A DNA stretch of 64,000 bases, from contig JAOTOL010001280.1 in assembly GCA_034440575.1 (NCBI GenBank), positions 2,501 through 66,500 of the forward strand, in the 5' to 3' direction. Positions 1 through 11,973 of this stretch are shown here, in pieces. Under the pieces are notes generated by a model. That model was not told where the DNA came from and did not search any database. It worked only from the letters and a program-made list of their open reading frames with translations. Position 1 is the stretch's first letter, and every line of letters starts with the position of its first letter. Source of the DNA: Imbricaverruca yamaguchii (Eukaryota; Arthropoda; Thecostraca; Neoverrucidae). Made by a program: the position numbers and the translations under genes.

Positions 1-644
1 ATGTGACGTGCTGTGAAAGAGACAAATTACAACTTTGCACTTCACACGGATATGTTCGCTAAATCATACTTCAGGTCGTGGAAATGTACTGAGATACACT
101 TTGTATGTGCGTGGACCACTGCTGATGAGGGTGGGATGACACCGTCACTCTCAACATTACCCCCATTTTCAGTACTCAACACGGCCCCCGCACTGTACCG
201 GTGTGGTCTGTGTACCACTCTGCTCACTGACGTGTGCCGTCGGTCTCCTGTTGTTCAGCTGAACCGCAGCCTGTAGCCGTGCTACGCTTCATTGATGTCT
301 GTGCTACACGTCCAATGCTAACATCGTCTCTGTGTAATGGAATTTACGCCGGTCTGTCCAATATGAGCATGGTCTCTTTCAGAATGGAAAGTGTGAATAT
401 CCAGATAATATTAAATGGGTGAATGAAATGAAGATGATAGCGGTGCATTGTGATGTTCAGAGCCGACCTCTGCAGATAACTCCCCAGATGCTGTGTTAAA
501 TCCCCTGAGAACAGACAACTCAAACGCTGAATCACCTACGCTGTTCGGTTTGGGGTGCTCGTGACTGGCGACTTTGTCCAGCTCCGGCGTCACTTTCGGG
601 GGTTGCCTTTCTGTCCCCCTACCTGGTTCCAGTGCGACCTCTGT
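1..644. other. Non-coding sequence, probably PSMB6 intron
   Basis: I recognise no exon, RNA gene or mobile element here. Because the terminal exon of a plus-strand proteasome gene begins at 1071, this stretch is inferred to be the downstream part of its last intron. Confidence 0.4.
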
Positions 645-1058
645 ACTGTGCCGGTCGGGTGTGAGTGACGGCGCGTGCCTCTGTCCCTCCGTGCCGGTCG
701 GGTGTGAGGGTCCGTGTCCCCCTGTTCCTCCGTTCTGTGCCAGTCGGGTGTAACTGACGGCGCGTTTGCCCCTATCCCTCCGTCCTGTGGCGTTCGAGTG
801 TGAGGGTCCGTGTGCCCGTCCCTCCGCCCGGTGCCATTCGGGTGTGAGTGAGGGTCCGTGTCCCCCTGTCCCTCCGTCCTGTGCCGGTCCGGTATAACTG
901 ACGGCGCGTGTGCCCTGTCCCTCCGTACGGTGCCGTTCGGGTGTGAGTAAGGGTCCGTGTCCCCCTGTCCCTCCGTCCTGTCCCGGTCGGATGAGTGACG
1001 GCTCATGTGCCCCTGTCCCTCCGTCCTGTCCCGCAGGGGTGTAACTGACTGTCGGTGT
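645..1058. repeat. Degenerate ~50-bp minisatellite in the last PSMB6 intron
   Basis: About eight diverged units built around CCTGTCCCTCCGTCCTG, GCCGGTCGGGTGTGAGTGAC and GGTCCGTGTCCCC. The array runs to within about 12 bases of the splice acceptor at 1070. Several units contain GTGAGT, the core of a 5' splice site. Open frames on the minus strand across it are repeat-derived. Confidence 0.8.
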
Positions 1059-1070
1059 GTCCGGTTTCAG

Positions 1071-1192
1071 CCGTGTCGCTGGCCATCCACCGCGACGGCT
1101 CCAGCGGCGGCGTGTGTCGCGTGGCGGTCATCACCGACGGCGGCGTGGAGCGTCGCACATTCACCGGCGACCAGCTGTTCGTGCCGCAGTGA
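1071..1192 (+). CDS. PSMB6: Proteasome subunit beta type-6 (beta1), C-terminal exon only
   Basis: This is the last exon of the 20S proteasome beta1 subunit, the caspase-like N-terminal-nucleophile protease of the core particle. The acceptor TTTCAG ends at 1070. The exon starts with two bases of a split codon, then encodes 39 residues and TGA at 1190-1192. The peptide begins VSLAIHRDGSSGG and continues through GGVERR and FTGDQLF. RDGSSGG is the conserved beta-subunit segment whose Asp and Ser lie next to the catalytic Thr1, and GVER...GDQ matches the beta1 C-terminus (PSMB6/PSMB9). The exons with Thr1 and the rest of the fold are outside the window. The C-terminus ends a few residues earlier than the vertebrate protein. 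It could be a PSMB9-like paralogue, but an invertebrate beta1 is the simplest reading. Confidence 0.9.
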
Positions 1193-1933
1193 GCCGCCGG
1201 CCGCGCGCTCTCGTCCTCCGCTGTATGTACAATGTGGTCTGTATTCAGTTTGAGCAAATACACCAGACACATAAATGAGTTTGTGGTGTGCGGGGTGTTT
1301 GCCCCCCCCCCACCACCCCCTCCACAAAAATTGCATAGAATTGAAGCAACCGATACTGCTGTTGCAAACTGAGAATTCGTCAGCACGTGGCTCTGTTGTG
1401 TTCCGCAGCCACAACTACTGAAGAACATCCAGGGCAGCTGTCACGAAGAGTACACATACAGAGTAGTAAAAAAATCATACTCACCAATGCATCACAGACA
1501 AGCTCCAGCAGCACGATGACATAAATAGAGTTGGACTTCTGACATCTTAGCTTAGCACGGTCGGAGCATACATAACCGACGAGCAATGTCAACACCGGAG
1601 ACAACGGCACATGACGTAATACAAAGCAATCATACGCACCAGATGCATGTCCTGTTCTGCTATCGCACTGCTCTGTTTGTCGGTTATATGCGCTCTGATG
1701 TATAGTTGCAGTCTGAATCCTATTGGGCCTTCCCGCGGGTGTCTCGCAGTGTTTGGCCTTCGCGACACTGTGTCTTCTCGGTCGGCCAGGGATCGGCACA
1801 CCATCAGGTTATCCGCAGTCGCCCTGGAGAGGTGTCTGGCATAAAAAAATGTGATGTCTTCTCGAGTCCGGCATCCGCCTCTCCAACGACCCCCGGTCTT
1901 CAATGCAGGTGGCTCTGTGTGCAGCCAGGCACG
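1193..1933. other. Convergent intergenic region, 3' UTRs of PSMB6 and UBIAD1
   Basis: The two genes point at each other, so both 3' UTRs and polyadenylation sites should lie here. A C-rich run (about 1302-1321) and ACATAAATG near 1269, a weak poly(A)-signal candidate for PSMB6, are visible. I saw no canonical AATAAA for either strand and no third gene. Confidence 0.5.
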
Positions 1934-2749
1934 TTAAGGTCGCGCCGTCTCTGGTGTGATATAGGGCAGCGTGTGCGCGTCCGACAACAGGATGGCCAGC
2001 ACCAAGCAAAGACCCAGATACGCGTTCAACTTGGCCGTGCTCTTGGGCGTGTGCTGCATGCTGACCGTGCGGAACTCGCGCTCGATCTTGAACGCGGTCG
2101 GCATGGTGACGCATGGCAACAGCAGCCACGTGTTGTAGTGCACGCCGTGCACGATGCATAGCACGTACGGTGTGAAGAGCAGCACGGCGTACAGTAGGCG
2201 CGACGCCGTGTGACCGATGGTGATGGCCAGAGTGACGATGCCGGCCGCCTTGTCGGTCTGCAGGTCGCGCGTGTTGTTGCTGTGCAGGATGGCCTCCGTG
2301 TTCAGCGCCAGCGGAACGGCATACAGCATGGTCGCCCACTGCACGTAGCCGGTCTGCGCCAGGAACGAGAAGAGCACGCTGATCGGGCCGAATATGATCA
2401 GGATGAGGATGTCGCCCAGGCCGAGGTACTTGAGACCCGGCCCGCCCGTGTACAGGAAGGAGCTGGACAGGCCTCCGAAGAAGACGAAAGCCAGGTGCTC
2501 CATCCGCGCCGACGACACGATGGAGAGCAGGCTGAAGCCGAGGCAGCCCACCAGGTACAGCAGCACGCCCAGGGTGGCGATCTCGTCCTTGGTGAGCAGG
2601 TGGTCGACCAGGATGCGGTCGTCGCTGCGCGACACGTCCACGCCCTTGACGAAGTCGTAGAACGTGTTGACGACGTTGCCGGCCGCGTGCACGGCGATGG
2701 CCGTCACGGCCGTCAGGAACACGGCGAAGATGTGCAGCTCGCCCGCCAC
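1934..2749 (-). CDS. UBIAD1: UbiA prenyltransferase domain-containing protein 1, exon 2
   Basis: Second and last coding exon of UBIAD1, a polytopic prenyltransferase of ER/Golgi membranes that makes menaquinone-4 and is also implicated in CoQ10 synthesis and HMG-CoA reductase turnover. The exon opens after the acceptor CGGCAG at 2750, in phase 0 with exon 1, and encodes 271 residues plus stop. Visible family signatures are AAGNVVNTFYDFVKGVD followed by SDDR (first Asp-rich, prenyl-diphosphate/Mg binding site), GGLSSSFLYTGG, LGDILILIIFGP, and EAILHSNNTRDLQTDKAAG (second Asp-rich motif). Many hydrophobic segments alternate through the exon. Joined to exon 1 the protein is 322 aa against 338 in human, and the spacing between ALAYK and VHAAGN is the same as in human. 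No frameshift or missing motif was seen. Confidence 0.97.
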   Translation of the reverse strand: MAGELHIFAVFLTAVTAIAVHAAGNVVNTFYDFVKGVDVSRSDDRILVDHLLTKDEIATLGVLLYLVGCLGFSLLSIVSSARMEHLAFVFFGGLSSSFLYTGGPGLKYLGLGDILILIIFGPISVLFSFLAQTGYVQWATMLYAVPLALNTEAILHSNNTRDLQTDKAAGIVTLAITIGHTASRLLYAVLLFTPYVLCIVHGVHYNTWLLLPCVTMPTAFKIEREFRTVSMQHTPKSTAKLNAYLGLCLVLAILLSDAHTLPYITPETARP

Positions 2750-4022
2750 CTGCCGCACGCCGCAACGTTATATCAGCATCGGACGTCACATGTATGCGTT
2801 GGTGCCCGGTCACCCACGATGCATCGCAGCGGTCACATCTTGTCTCCATCAAGCAGCGAGAGAAAACAACGATTAAACATAGGTCAATCGCCGTATCCTC
2901 ATCATGAAGGTCACCTTTTACTGCTGAATTGTATGTCATTCCGCAAGCTCTGTATTATAAGGGATTATCGGTGCACAAACCACGTGGACTCCCTGAGCAG
3001 TCTTTGGGCATTGGAAGCCTTCAACCGGGAGAGCAGGATTATCCGCAGGAACATCCGAATCGTTAAATCCCTACATGTATAGGCAGAAATATCGTCTTGT
3101 GCTGGACTCTCAGTCGTGTCGGACTTGCTGGGAATGGATCTGCTGACAGACCTGCTAAGCACGCTATCAGCAATGCCCGTGAAGCCCATTTACGGCTCCC
3201 TCTAAGAGACCTATATCTTCTTATATTGTATGTACGGTCATAATGGCAACGTGTCTGGAAAAGCGTAGTATGCTGAGGGTTCTAGAGCTGGCCCGAGGAC
3301 TGTGGCGGTCCTCACACCGAGCGCAGTGACGGGAGAAAGTAATGCTGTCGATTGAGGATAGGTCATACCTTCGCCACACTTGGCTACATGCTGAATGGTG
3401 GTGACCGACCTTTATGTCCCCATTGCTCTGACCTGCCTACTGTGTGCTTGTTTATTGGAGCTTGTTTTGGTAGGTTGCTTACGATTGGAACCGCTATGAC
3501 GCCATATTTTAGGATGTCTGAACACCGACACTTCTTTGCGTATGCTACTAGGGAACGACCCTGATGTCGTGGCGACCGGAAACATTCGTACTGCCGCCGC
3601 CCGATAGGATTAAGAACTAGCTACTACAACACCATTGTAGATAACATGTCACCATAGCACCTGTACTCACAGTTCTGGGCTCAAAATGACCGTAGTAGTC
3701 CATGAGCCTATAAATTCCAATTCATCATATTCAGTGTTTGGCGCCACAGCGACCGGCATGGTTGCATCACAAAGCGGTCTGTGTCTGTGTACACTGAACG
3801 TTGTTAACAGGTCGATACTGTGGTCACCTGACCTGAGGTCAGGTGGGTCACCACGCAGAATGTCAGGATATCCTACGGGGTGGTTCGGGCGACCAGTCAC
3901 AAGGCTGCTGTGCCGTGCCGTACACCACATTCGCACAACAGATCTAACACGCCCGAGTATCGGCATCCGCATTTCGATTCGCGTCCAAACACTGTGCATT
4001 GTGCATTGTGAAAATGCCGTAC
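2750..4022 (-). other. UBIAD1 intron
   Basis: Single intron of 1,273 bp with donor GTACGG at 4022 and acceptor CAG ending at 2750 (minus strand). It is ordinary non-repetitive sequence with no recognisable element or RNA gene. Confidence 0.85.
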
Positions 4023-4175
4023 CTTGTAAGCCAGCGCACAGCCAAGTAGCACGGGCATGAGTGAGGCCGAGAAGGACCATGGTCGTAACGCCAGCACGTA
4101 GGACGATAGTTTCATCAGGGGTCCGGCGATGCTGGCCCGCCTCTTGGGACTGGTATCCTGTATGTCTGGGCTCAT
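4023..4175 (-). CDS. UBIAD1: UBIAD1 exon 1 with start codon
   Basis: First coding exon, 51 residues. The first ATG in the open frame is at 4175-4173 and gives MSPDIQDTSPKRRASIAGPL. The frame extends a little further upstream only through a TTG at 4208, and a TAG closes it beyond that, so the ATG is preferred. The polar, Arg/Lys-containing N-terminus is followed by KLSSYVLALRPWSFSASL and LLGCALAYK, which is the start of the first membrane helix and matches the highly conserved LRPWSFSASL block of UBIAD1. The donor AAG|GTACGG leaves phase 0. About 175 bp upstream lies a TTAA-flanked MITE, so the promoter is probably between or inside them. Confidence 0.93.
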
Positions 4176-4351
4176 CTCTCCTGCTGCGACACGCCTGATG
4201 TCAGTCAACTGTTTACATCCGTCACTCTGATGCCAGTCAACTGATCTGTCGCCCTACTGAGACACACCTGACGTCGGTCATGGTCCATCGCTGAAACGTA
4301 AGTCACAGATCGGGTGTAGGAAGGGTTCAGGGGTCACGCAATACGCTTTGC
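4176..4351. promoter_or_regulatory. UBIAD1 5' flank
   Basis: Presumed 5' UTR/proximal promoter of UBIAD1 on the minus strand. It contains the near-duplicate word GTTGACTGGCATCAG / GTTGACTGACATCAG. No TATA box is evident. The assignment rests on position only. Confidence 0.35.
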
Positions 4352-5336
4352 TTAACACTCGCACGTCCGGCGGTCAGCGCCAACTTCGCATGCTCGGGGG
4401 GCAGATGTCTGCCCCCCTAAGATCTCTGGAACTATGCTAGCTAGCGACAAATGGAAAACGGCGTTGAATAGCTGGTGATGGGCTCTATCGAAAGTGTTTC
4501 GGCCATTTTTTTCGCTCAGGACAACATTCAGGTCACTGGACCATCATAGGTGAAATTCGACCAGATCAGGTGGGACTCAGATATTGACATATCTCAGCAC
4601 CTGTAACAGATACAAACAAACGGCGTATTCGACAGTCCTTGAAATGTGCTACCGACAATAGGCGGCTTAATTTAAGGTCAGGCCAACCGAACCTCAGGTC
4701 AAGGTCATGAAGTCGCATAGGGAGGTCATGTAAGGTATCAATCGACACGTCTTGGCGATACAAACACAATGACGGTAATTTCAGCCTTCTAGCTCAATGC
4801 AGTGCGATATAATGCGCAGAAATGTGTAGTGATCTCAGGTGACCTCAGAGACCTTGGTAAGGTCACTGAGCAAAATGTCAGCGGTAACATTGAGCATAGC
4901 TTCCAGCTACATGCCACAACCGTTGTGAGGTCATTCCGAGCGCAAATATGTAACCAGGAAACACTTGTATATTTTACCATAGCCCTATAATGGGGAAGCC
5001 ATGACCGCGACCTGACCTAAGGTCAATGCTACGAGAAAAAAAAACGGTATAAATATTATGGTCCCTGATGAGATCATGACATGTTATAAGTTTGAAATTA
5101 ATCGCTCAATTATTGCGAAAGTTAAGCCACCTAGAACTCCGAGTGTGGTTGGGTCACTTCGCCTGACCTGGTGACCTAACCTGAGATGACCCTAGATTTA
5201 AAATGTATGAGGATATGCGGAAAAGACCAATGAACAGCTATGCGAGGTTTGCCCTTGCTAACCCCATTAGTTTGGCAGCAAATGAGGAAAACCCGGAGGG
5301 GGGGCAGATATCTGCCCCCAGACGTGCGCGTGTTAA
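4352..5336. mobile_element. piggyBac-like MITE (TTAA target duplication)
   Basis: TTAA at 4352-4355 and again at 5333-5336 flank a 977-bp body. The left end CACTCGCACGTCCGGCGG and the reverse complement of the right end CACGCGCACGTCTGGGGG match at 15 of 18 positions. Each end also carries a subterminal palindrome: GGGGGGCAGATGTCTGCCCC near 4396-4417 and GGGGGCAGATATCTGCCCCC near 5300-5319. There is no transposase frame, so the element is non-autonomous. TTAA duplication plus short inverted ends is the piggyBac pattern; the superfamily call is inferred from structure only. Confidence 0.75.
4530..5180. promoter_or_regulatory. Cluster of AGGTCA half-sites inside the MITE
   Basis: At least ten exact AGGTCA/TGACCT words occur in about 650 bp. 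They include AGGTCAAGGTCA (direct repeat, no spacer) at 4696-4707, TGACCTAAGGTCA (everted, one-base spacer) near 5009-5021, and TGACCTGGTGACCT (two-base spacer) near 5164-5177. AGGTCA is the core half-site of many nuclear receptors. Whether any is bound is unknown. Confidence 0.6.
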
Positions 5337-7590
5337 CATAGGAGTGTCCCATAAACCCCACCGCACAGGGTCCGAAGCCTGACGTTAGGGGTAATATTTC
5401 CATTCTTGCGTAAGTTACCTATGCCTGATACGTTACCGGCTGATTTTTTGCTGATATATCTCAACAAGACCAAGTTTACAAATGCCTCGCGTATGTTCAC
5501 CTAATTGTGTTCTTTGACGTCATCGGCCGGCCCAAAGGTCGAAAGCTGACTGATCCGCCGAACCATCGATATCACTAAAATTTAAACCAGGGGGAATCTT
5601 GATGTTGCTGCAGTCGTTCTAAGCGCCCGGTGCCGCAACACCTACAGAAGGACGGTACACTGCGACGACGATGAACTGCCTCAGACTGGTCCCATGCAGC
5701 GCTAGCTGTTCTGCCGCACGAAGTAATGCCTGATACACGCCACGCCTTCTCATCCAGAAAATATATGAGTGCGCTTGTCAAATACTGCTGTTAGCCACGT
5801 CTCTGAGCCCAAAATAATGAGCATGTGCATAATGGTTTGGAGGTTATAACTACAACATTGTATTCAGCACGAAAAGCAGACTGTATAAGCACGCATCAAC
5901 AAGCAGTGTGTTAGAATTCGATGGGAAAGGACGCCGATCTAGTACCCAGCACGTGATACTTGTGTTCCATCAATCTCCACGAAAAAAAAATGTCTTGCTG
6001 GAACTTGAACTTGACCATGTTAGCGATGGCCGACGCCATCCATGTGTCCGGCCAATGACAGCGCGGCGAGATGGTTCACCTCATGGCGGCGGACGGTAGC
6101 GACTGGACAAGGTCGCACCACAGGTCACGTTCACGGATGAGGTCGTACCACACGCTATTGTCCACACCTGGCTGAGACGTTGCACGTGTGAACGGGGAGG
6201 TGACAGTCTCGCGTCCGGAGACTCCGAAGCGCATGACGCAGTGTGATTTGCGGTCCGCTCTGACTCGCTGGGTGGAATCTTGGTAGTCATGAAGTTACCT
6301 GCAGTACGTCCAGTCGTGTGTAGATGGCTCTCGATTCCGCCCGGCCCCGCACACTGGCTGGTTTCGGTTCGCCAATTCCTGGTCAGCAGTCATCAATTTC
6401 AAGGTCATCGCATGACCTTGAAGACTTCTGTGCTGGCCTCGGTGTATAGACAAAACAGGATCGGAACGAAACGGAAGCTCGATGGTGACAAAATCAGGTA
6501 AGCTACCACGGTTTGAGGTGGCCATAGCCACGAAAAAGCATAGGAGTATCTTCGGATGTCACCATAATGAGTCGTTGACATGGCTGTTGGAGACAGCGGT
6601 TGAACCAGGAATTTTCCGATAAGAGGGGGAGGGAGCGACCCAAAACAATCTGAAAGAGAATGATAAAGCTTTCGACATGCGGAAAATTTAACGGTTTGCG
6701 TGGTGAAAATCTCAATTTTTCGTTTCATCTAGTGTATTTTGCTATACTAAGGGCCAAGGGCTACGACCTTGGCTGTGCTTCTGGTTGGAGATTATGAGCT
6801 GGAATGTAACGCAAGAAATCGACGATTTCTTGATCGCACGAAGGATTCGAGTCGTTGCAGTGCTTGCTTTCGCCCATGTCATCATCACAGTGTAAATTAT
6901 TCGCAAAATATGGTGGAGTATACCACTTTCCGAACACTCAATCGACATCCATCTCCAGGAAAATATCGACATCCCACTTCTTGATGCGTGCTTATGAAGT
7001 CGTCTTGTTTCCTTTCTAACAGTACCTCGTTTGTAAATATTATGATCATGCTCTCGATAAGGGATGGTGATGGTGAAGACATCCAAAAGGATTTTAAATG
7101 ACACTAATTATGTGACAAATTTCAGCATCCTACTGTGCTCTTTCCGACATTTCACACCTAACGGAAAAACAATATTTTAGCACTGCATCATCATCACCAT
7201 AATTATCGTGTAAAGGTTTGGCGGTGTGCTATACGCAATTCCATTTCTAAGTGCAGGTTGCGCTGGTAGTCTTGGTTCTGGTTACTGCATACTACTGTTC
7301 TGCTTGCGCTCCGACATGGGGGTGATACCCTTTGTCTCCTTTCTCAATTTCGGCGTTTTTCCCTCATGGCGTTTCGAGTGAAACGGCTTCTTTCGTATTC
7401 CACCGATACCAAAACTGGTACGTCCATAGGGGATGGGCTCAGACCGAAAAAGGGCCTGATAATAGTTCGCTGAGCTGGGTTTGGTGGAAGAGGAAGTACG
7501 TGGGTACGTGACTGCGAGCGCAACCACCCACCTGGACGTGCACTCACATTTCGGGGATGGCCATGCATTCAAGCAGTAATTATATAAGTA
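5337..7590. other. Unannotated intergenic sequence
   Basis: I see no recognisable exon, RNA gene or tandem array. The short open frames here resemble nothing I know. Confidence 0.5.
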
Positions 7591-10500
7591 TTTGGGCGGA
7601 AGGTTAAGAAAATGTCTTTTTTTCCGGGAGGGTCCTCTTATTGGGAAACAAAAAGTAACACATAAAACAACGAAGGTAAAACGTTATGTCCATCAAGAAA
7701 CATTGAGGCGAATCCTCACACTACATTCAACCAAAGAAAAGGAAACACATGCAAAGGACTTAGCTAAGCTGGAAGAGAAGCAGATACTGGAGTGGCTTTG
7801 GTGGGTTAGAGCTTGTGATGTACCACGAATGTATAGGAGGATGGAGAGAAGAGGGGTAGCTACGTTTCCGCTGATTATCACCTGTCAATCAATAGCACCA
7901 ACGGAACTCGCACTGGACTATAACATCTGCAATGTAGACACTGATCTCACGTCTTTGATTTGTTTTAAATATGGAAAGTATGAACATGGGACTCAATTTT
8001 GCAAGAAGCAACTGTGGTATTTAAACTTTGGAGGATAAAAACACGCATACAAATAGATCAGTGCCACTATGAAGATTCATGCCTCATCTATGCCTAGACA
8101 AAAAAAACTGAATGCAAGGTGAAAAATACATATGAGAAATAGAACCGTAAATGGGTCTACATCTTTTTACTTTTCATGTCATGGCATACCCATGTGTATG
8201 TGTCCCACCCCCATCACGAAAGTAAATATGTTATTTGGTTGCACTCTCCTGGTGTGTAATCAGATCATCTGATTGCCTTCATTGCCTGAAAATTAAAATA
8301 TTTTAAGAGCATGAATATTGTTTGGTAGTTCCAGGCATTGGTGGATGAGTTAGGGAATATAATCTTGCAAAATGTGGTATTAACTGAACCAACCAACTAA
8401 TACCTACTCATGTGTTATTATTCCAACTTGGGGAGCTCACAAAAAGCTGAAGAGGAATTTTACATCCATGAATCAAGGAACATGCTAGACTAAGCAGTAA
8501 ACTTGTATGCTATTATGTTTATAAGCATTTTACATTATTCTGAAAACCATGGTTATGAACATGTTTAATTTTGATACCCATTTCTGCCAGAAATGCTTGT
8601 TTTTCAATTGGCAAGCAATGCAACACCAAAAATGGCTTCCAGTTGGATAATATATATCAACTGATCAGTTCTTTTAAACAGACAACTGACCATAGCCTAG
8701 CCTACTGGAAAAAAAAATTGCATTTTCAATGAAAATTGTCTAACTTAGAAAACACCTGCATAACCAGGTATTATTGTGCTTTAATGTATTCATATGTGAG
8801 TTTCATACAAGTTTTACTAATATTTGCATAGAAGCCCTGAGCTTCAATGAGATGTAAATGCATGAACTGGACTTCATATATAAATATACTTTAGGGATGT
8901 CAACTTGAATTGCCTATCTTGAACAATGGTCAGTTCCAAAAAAAAAATGTAATGTCAAATTCACCTAAATCACATTCTGGAAGTTAAACACTTTGAAGAT
9001 AAAATTTGGTGGATATTTTCCCAATCAGTAGCCTTTTTTTAAAGAAAATGCTACACCATGTTAAGGTACATTTAAGCAGATGTGGATGGAGTCTGAAAAT
9101 TATTGGTAGGGCACTCCAGCCAAATATGATACATGGGATCAGGTGAATATGACTGTTTAGGTAAGGTGGCAAATATACTTCAACAGTTGTGTGGAATATT
9201 CATGGATGAATTCTTTAGAATTAGGCATGTGGTGTTGCTGGGGTGGTGCATGCTTCTTTTTGCCAGGGTTATGGTATATTCCCTTTGCAGACAATCTGTA
9301 TGGGCCTATGTGGTATTTATAAAACACATTTCCCAATTTAGTGGGCACATGATCTGAATCACAATGATAAACTTTGGATTGGAAAAAAGAAAAATACTAC
9401 CTTAAAGTAGAAATTAATCACTAGCCTGCTTTTGACCAAAAATTGCAATATATAATGTTTTCCTAACATGTCCCAACTTCCATAAAACATAACCTAACCT
9501 ATGTTGTAAATGTGTGCATAAGTATATAGACAAGTCCCTGGACAAATTTTTGATATACAAATTATATTTATGATTCATTCCAATGTCACATGAATTAATT
9601 TCATGTTGATTTTGGTCAAAAGTGACAATATTCCAAGATGTATGTGGTTCAATTTGAAGTACTTATATTTCAATAAGTGTCAATGCATGATGAAAATGTG
9701 TAACATTCTTTCAAAGAGTTTAAAAATCCCAGACAACTTTTTGAACAATGCAGGTACATGTTATTGCCTCATTCCATCACAAAATATTGGTAAAACATAA
9801 GGCAGAAAATGGGCTTGGGTGGGGTTATATATGATGAAAATGATCAAAATTTACAACAAACAGCCTAACCTAACATGTTGATATTTGATCCATAACCTAT
9901 TGATGTTGAGTTTTCCTCAGTCATACTGATGCTGGATTGCCTAAAGCCCACCGATGTTGGGCATGATTGCCTAAAGCCTAGTGATGTTGGATCATGTATG
10001 ATCATTGTCACCAAGAGTTTGCCTCATCCACTGTGTTGCTGCACTAAGTTGTGTGATTTGAAGTTGTAAATATTGGTTAATTTGCAGTTTTGGGTATTTT
10101 CTTTCATTTTGTGGAATTTCTCTTTCCAATGCAATGTTCATGAATGTGTTGAGCATGGTGCAACCATTGATCTCTTTTGCAAATGCATATCTTTCAGTTT
10201 GGAGGAAAAATATCATCCAAAAGGGAGCTTGAGTTGGATAACAGAAAAGGAAAAGGAACATTAAAAATTACAAAAAAGCAATGTAGCAATATTAATATTT
10301 GATCTAGTGTTAAATGATGAAACCTGGTTGATGCACCCTAGAACTCAAATAATCAATCAAATAACATTTGATGTAGCGTAATTTAGTGTAACCTTCCATG
10401 CAAGATGGCAGATTATCCTTTAGAAATGGTAAATGTCCAAACATTTTTTTCACACATTTTCTAATTAAAAACCTAACATAAGCTAAGCTAGCCTTATCAT

Positions 10501-11720
10501 AATGTAAAGAAATGCAAAAAAATGTGTTGTAAGTTTGCATAACCCACAACAAAACCCTAATCAAGCTTAAGTTTACTAAACACAATTCCTTTGTATGCTT
10601 CATTAAAGTAAAATGTGTGTAAAACTTGTGTTGCAGTGACCTCAAACAGCAAAACTAAAAAAAAATATTGTTCAAATGAGATTTTCAACAGAAGTGGCAT
10701 GGGAAAAACTTGCTAGGAAAGCTTGAACAGCCCCAGTCCATACATGTGTTTTCAGGTTGTGGTCAGGGACATCTGGGGAAAAGGGAGCATATGGACATGT
10801 TCCTTTTCCTGAACACACACCTTTGGATGGCCTCCTCCACATCACATCCTGTGCATAGATAACATAAAGATTGTGGTATTAATGAATAATAGACCTTTCT
10901 CACCCAAAATATGAAGGTCTGATTGTATGATTCAACTGTTTTTTTTGTGGACAGAGCTAGCAAGTTTCACAGGCACCATTTTAAGCTTCCAAGAACAGTT
11001 GGCTTAGAAAGCCATAACAAAGTTACCTGAATAAGGAAGGAAGAAAGCTTGTACCACAATGGCTACAGTGAGACAATCCTGCAAGCAAAATTTCCATGTT
11101 CAGATTACAACACACCACTACAACAAGAACTATGCATTTTAAAGTTGCTCTTTGCAAGTGGCTGGAGGATTGTCATTGAAAGGTACCATTTGAATATAGA
11201 TAGTTTTTTTTTCAGTAAACACAATAATGGTTCAACCATACAGAAGCAGCAGTAGAGCTATTTGTTGCATCATGTCTTAAGTGTTCAGAGCCCCCTCTTC
11301 CCCTATATAGGTAAGTAATCGTTTGTGACATAATGTACAATCTAAATTATCAAGAAACACATTCCAATATGTTTTGTTGTTGACGTGATTGCCGATGTCC
11401 TTGTGTTCACAACCAGCTATACACATCGTCTTAATCGCGTTCATAAATATGGTATTCAAACATTGTTCCACAAGTCAACACCTCCAAAGGCAAGCTCATC
11501 CCATTTTCATCACGGATTTGGGAAATTTGAAACTGATTCAAGCATGCTATTTGCTGCAGGAAAACGCATCTACTTCAGAACACCGTTCTTTGAATGAAGA
11601 ATGGACGTGCTTTTGAACTGGCTAAATCGTTGTAGCTTTCATGTAAGTGAGAAAAAAAATGAATAAAGCACCCCAGTACATACAATTATATATCACTTCC
11701 ACCCACAAGCGAAACTTTAC
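7591..11720. other. AT-rich block without recognisable genes
   Basis: By eye roughly two thirds A+T, clearly richer than the flanks, and free of the GC-rich minisatellites that mark the rest of the window. It has scattered CCTAACCTAA words (near 9490, 9865 and 10470) and a short direct repeat GATTGCCTAAAGCC near 9938 and 9967. The longest frame (7592-8038, plus, 148 codons) has no ATG before about codon 80 and no recognisable domain. I cannot say whether this is a decayed insertion or ordinary intergenic DNA. Confidence 0.4.
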
Positions 11721-11973
11721 ACCGTAATTGTAACATGTGCGGAAGATTTGCCACACGTTTGCTTGTTTCCGAGATGCCATATAGAGGAATTCTTCAATGA
11801 TACAAAATATTGCAAGACTAGCTATTTATGGGTCTGTTCCGGCGACCTCATCTGGAATAGGCTGAGGGTCCATTTCCTCTACCGCCCGTTCCAGCACCTC
11901 ATCCGGAATAGGCTTACCGTCATCGAACCTCCACCGGACGAGCAAAATCTAGGGACTGTTCCCGTGGCTCCAC

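Noticed and set aside
4176..4208. UBIAD1 start at 4208
   Set aside because: That codon is TTG; the first ATG in frame is at 4175-4173 and gives a protein of normal length.
7592..8038. 148-codon plus-strand frame in the AT-rich block
   Set aside because: No ATG before about codon 80, no splice-supported context and no recognisable domain; possible fragment only.
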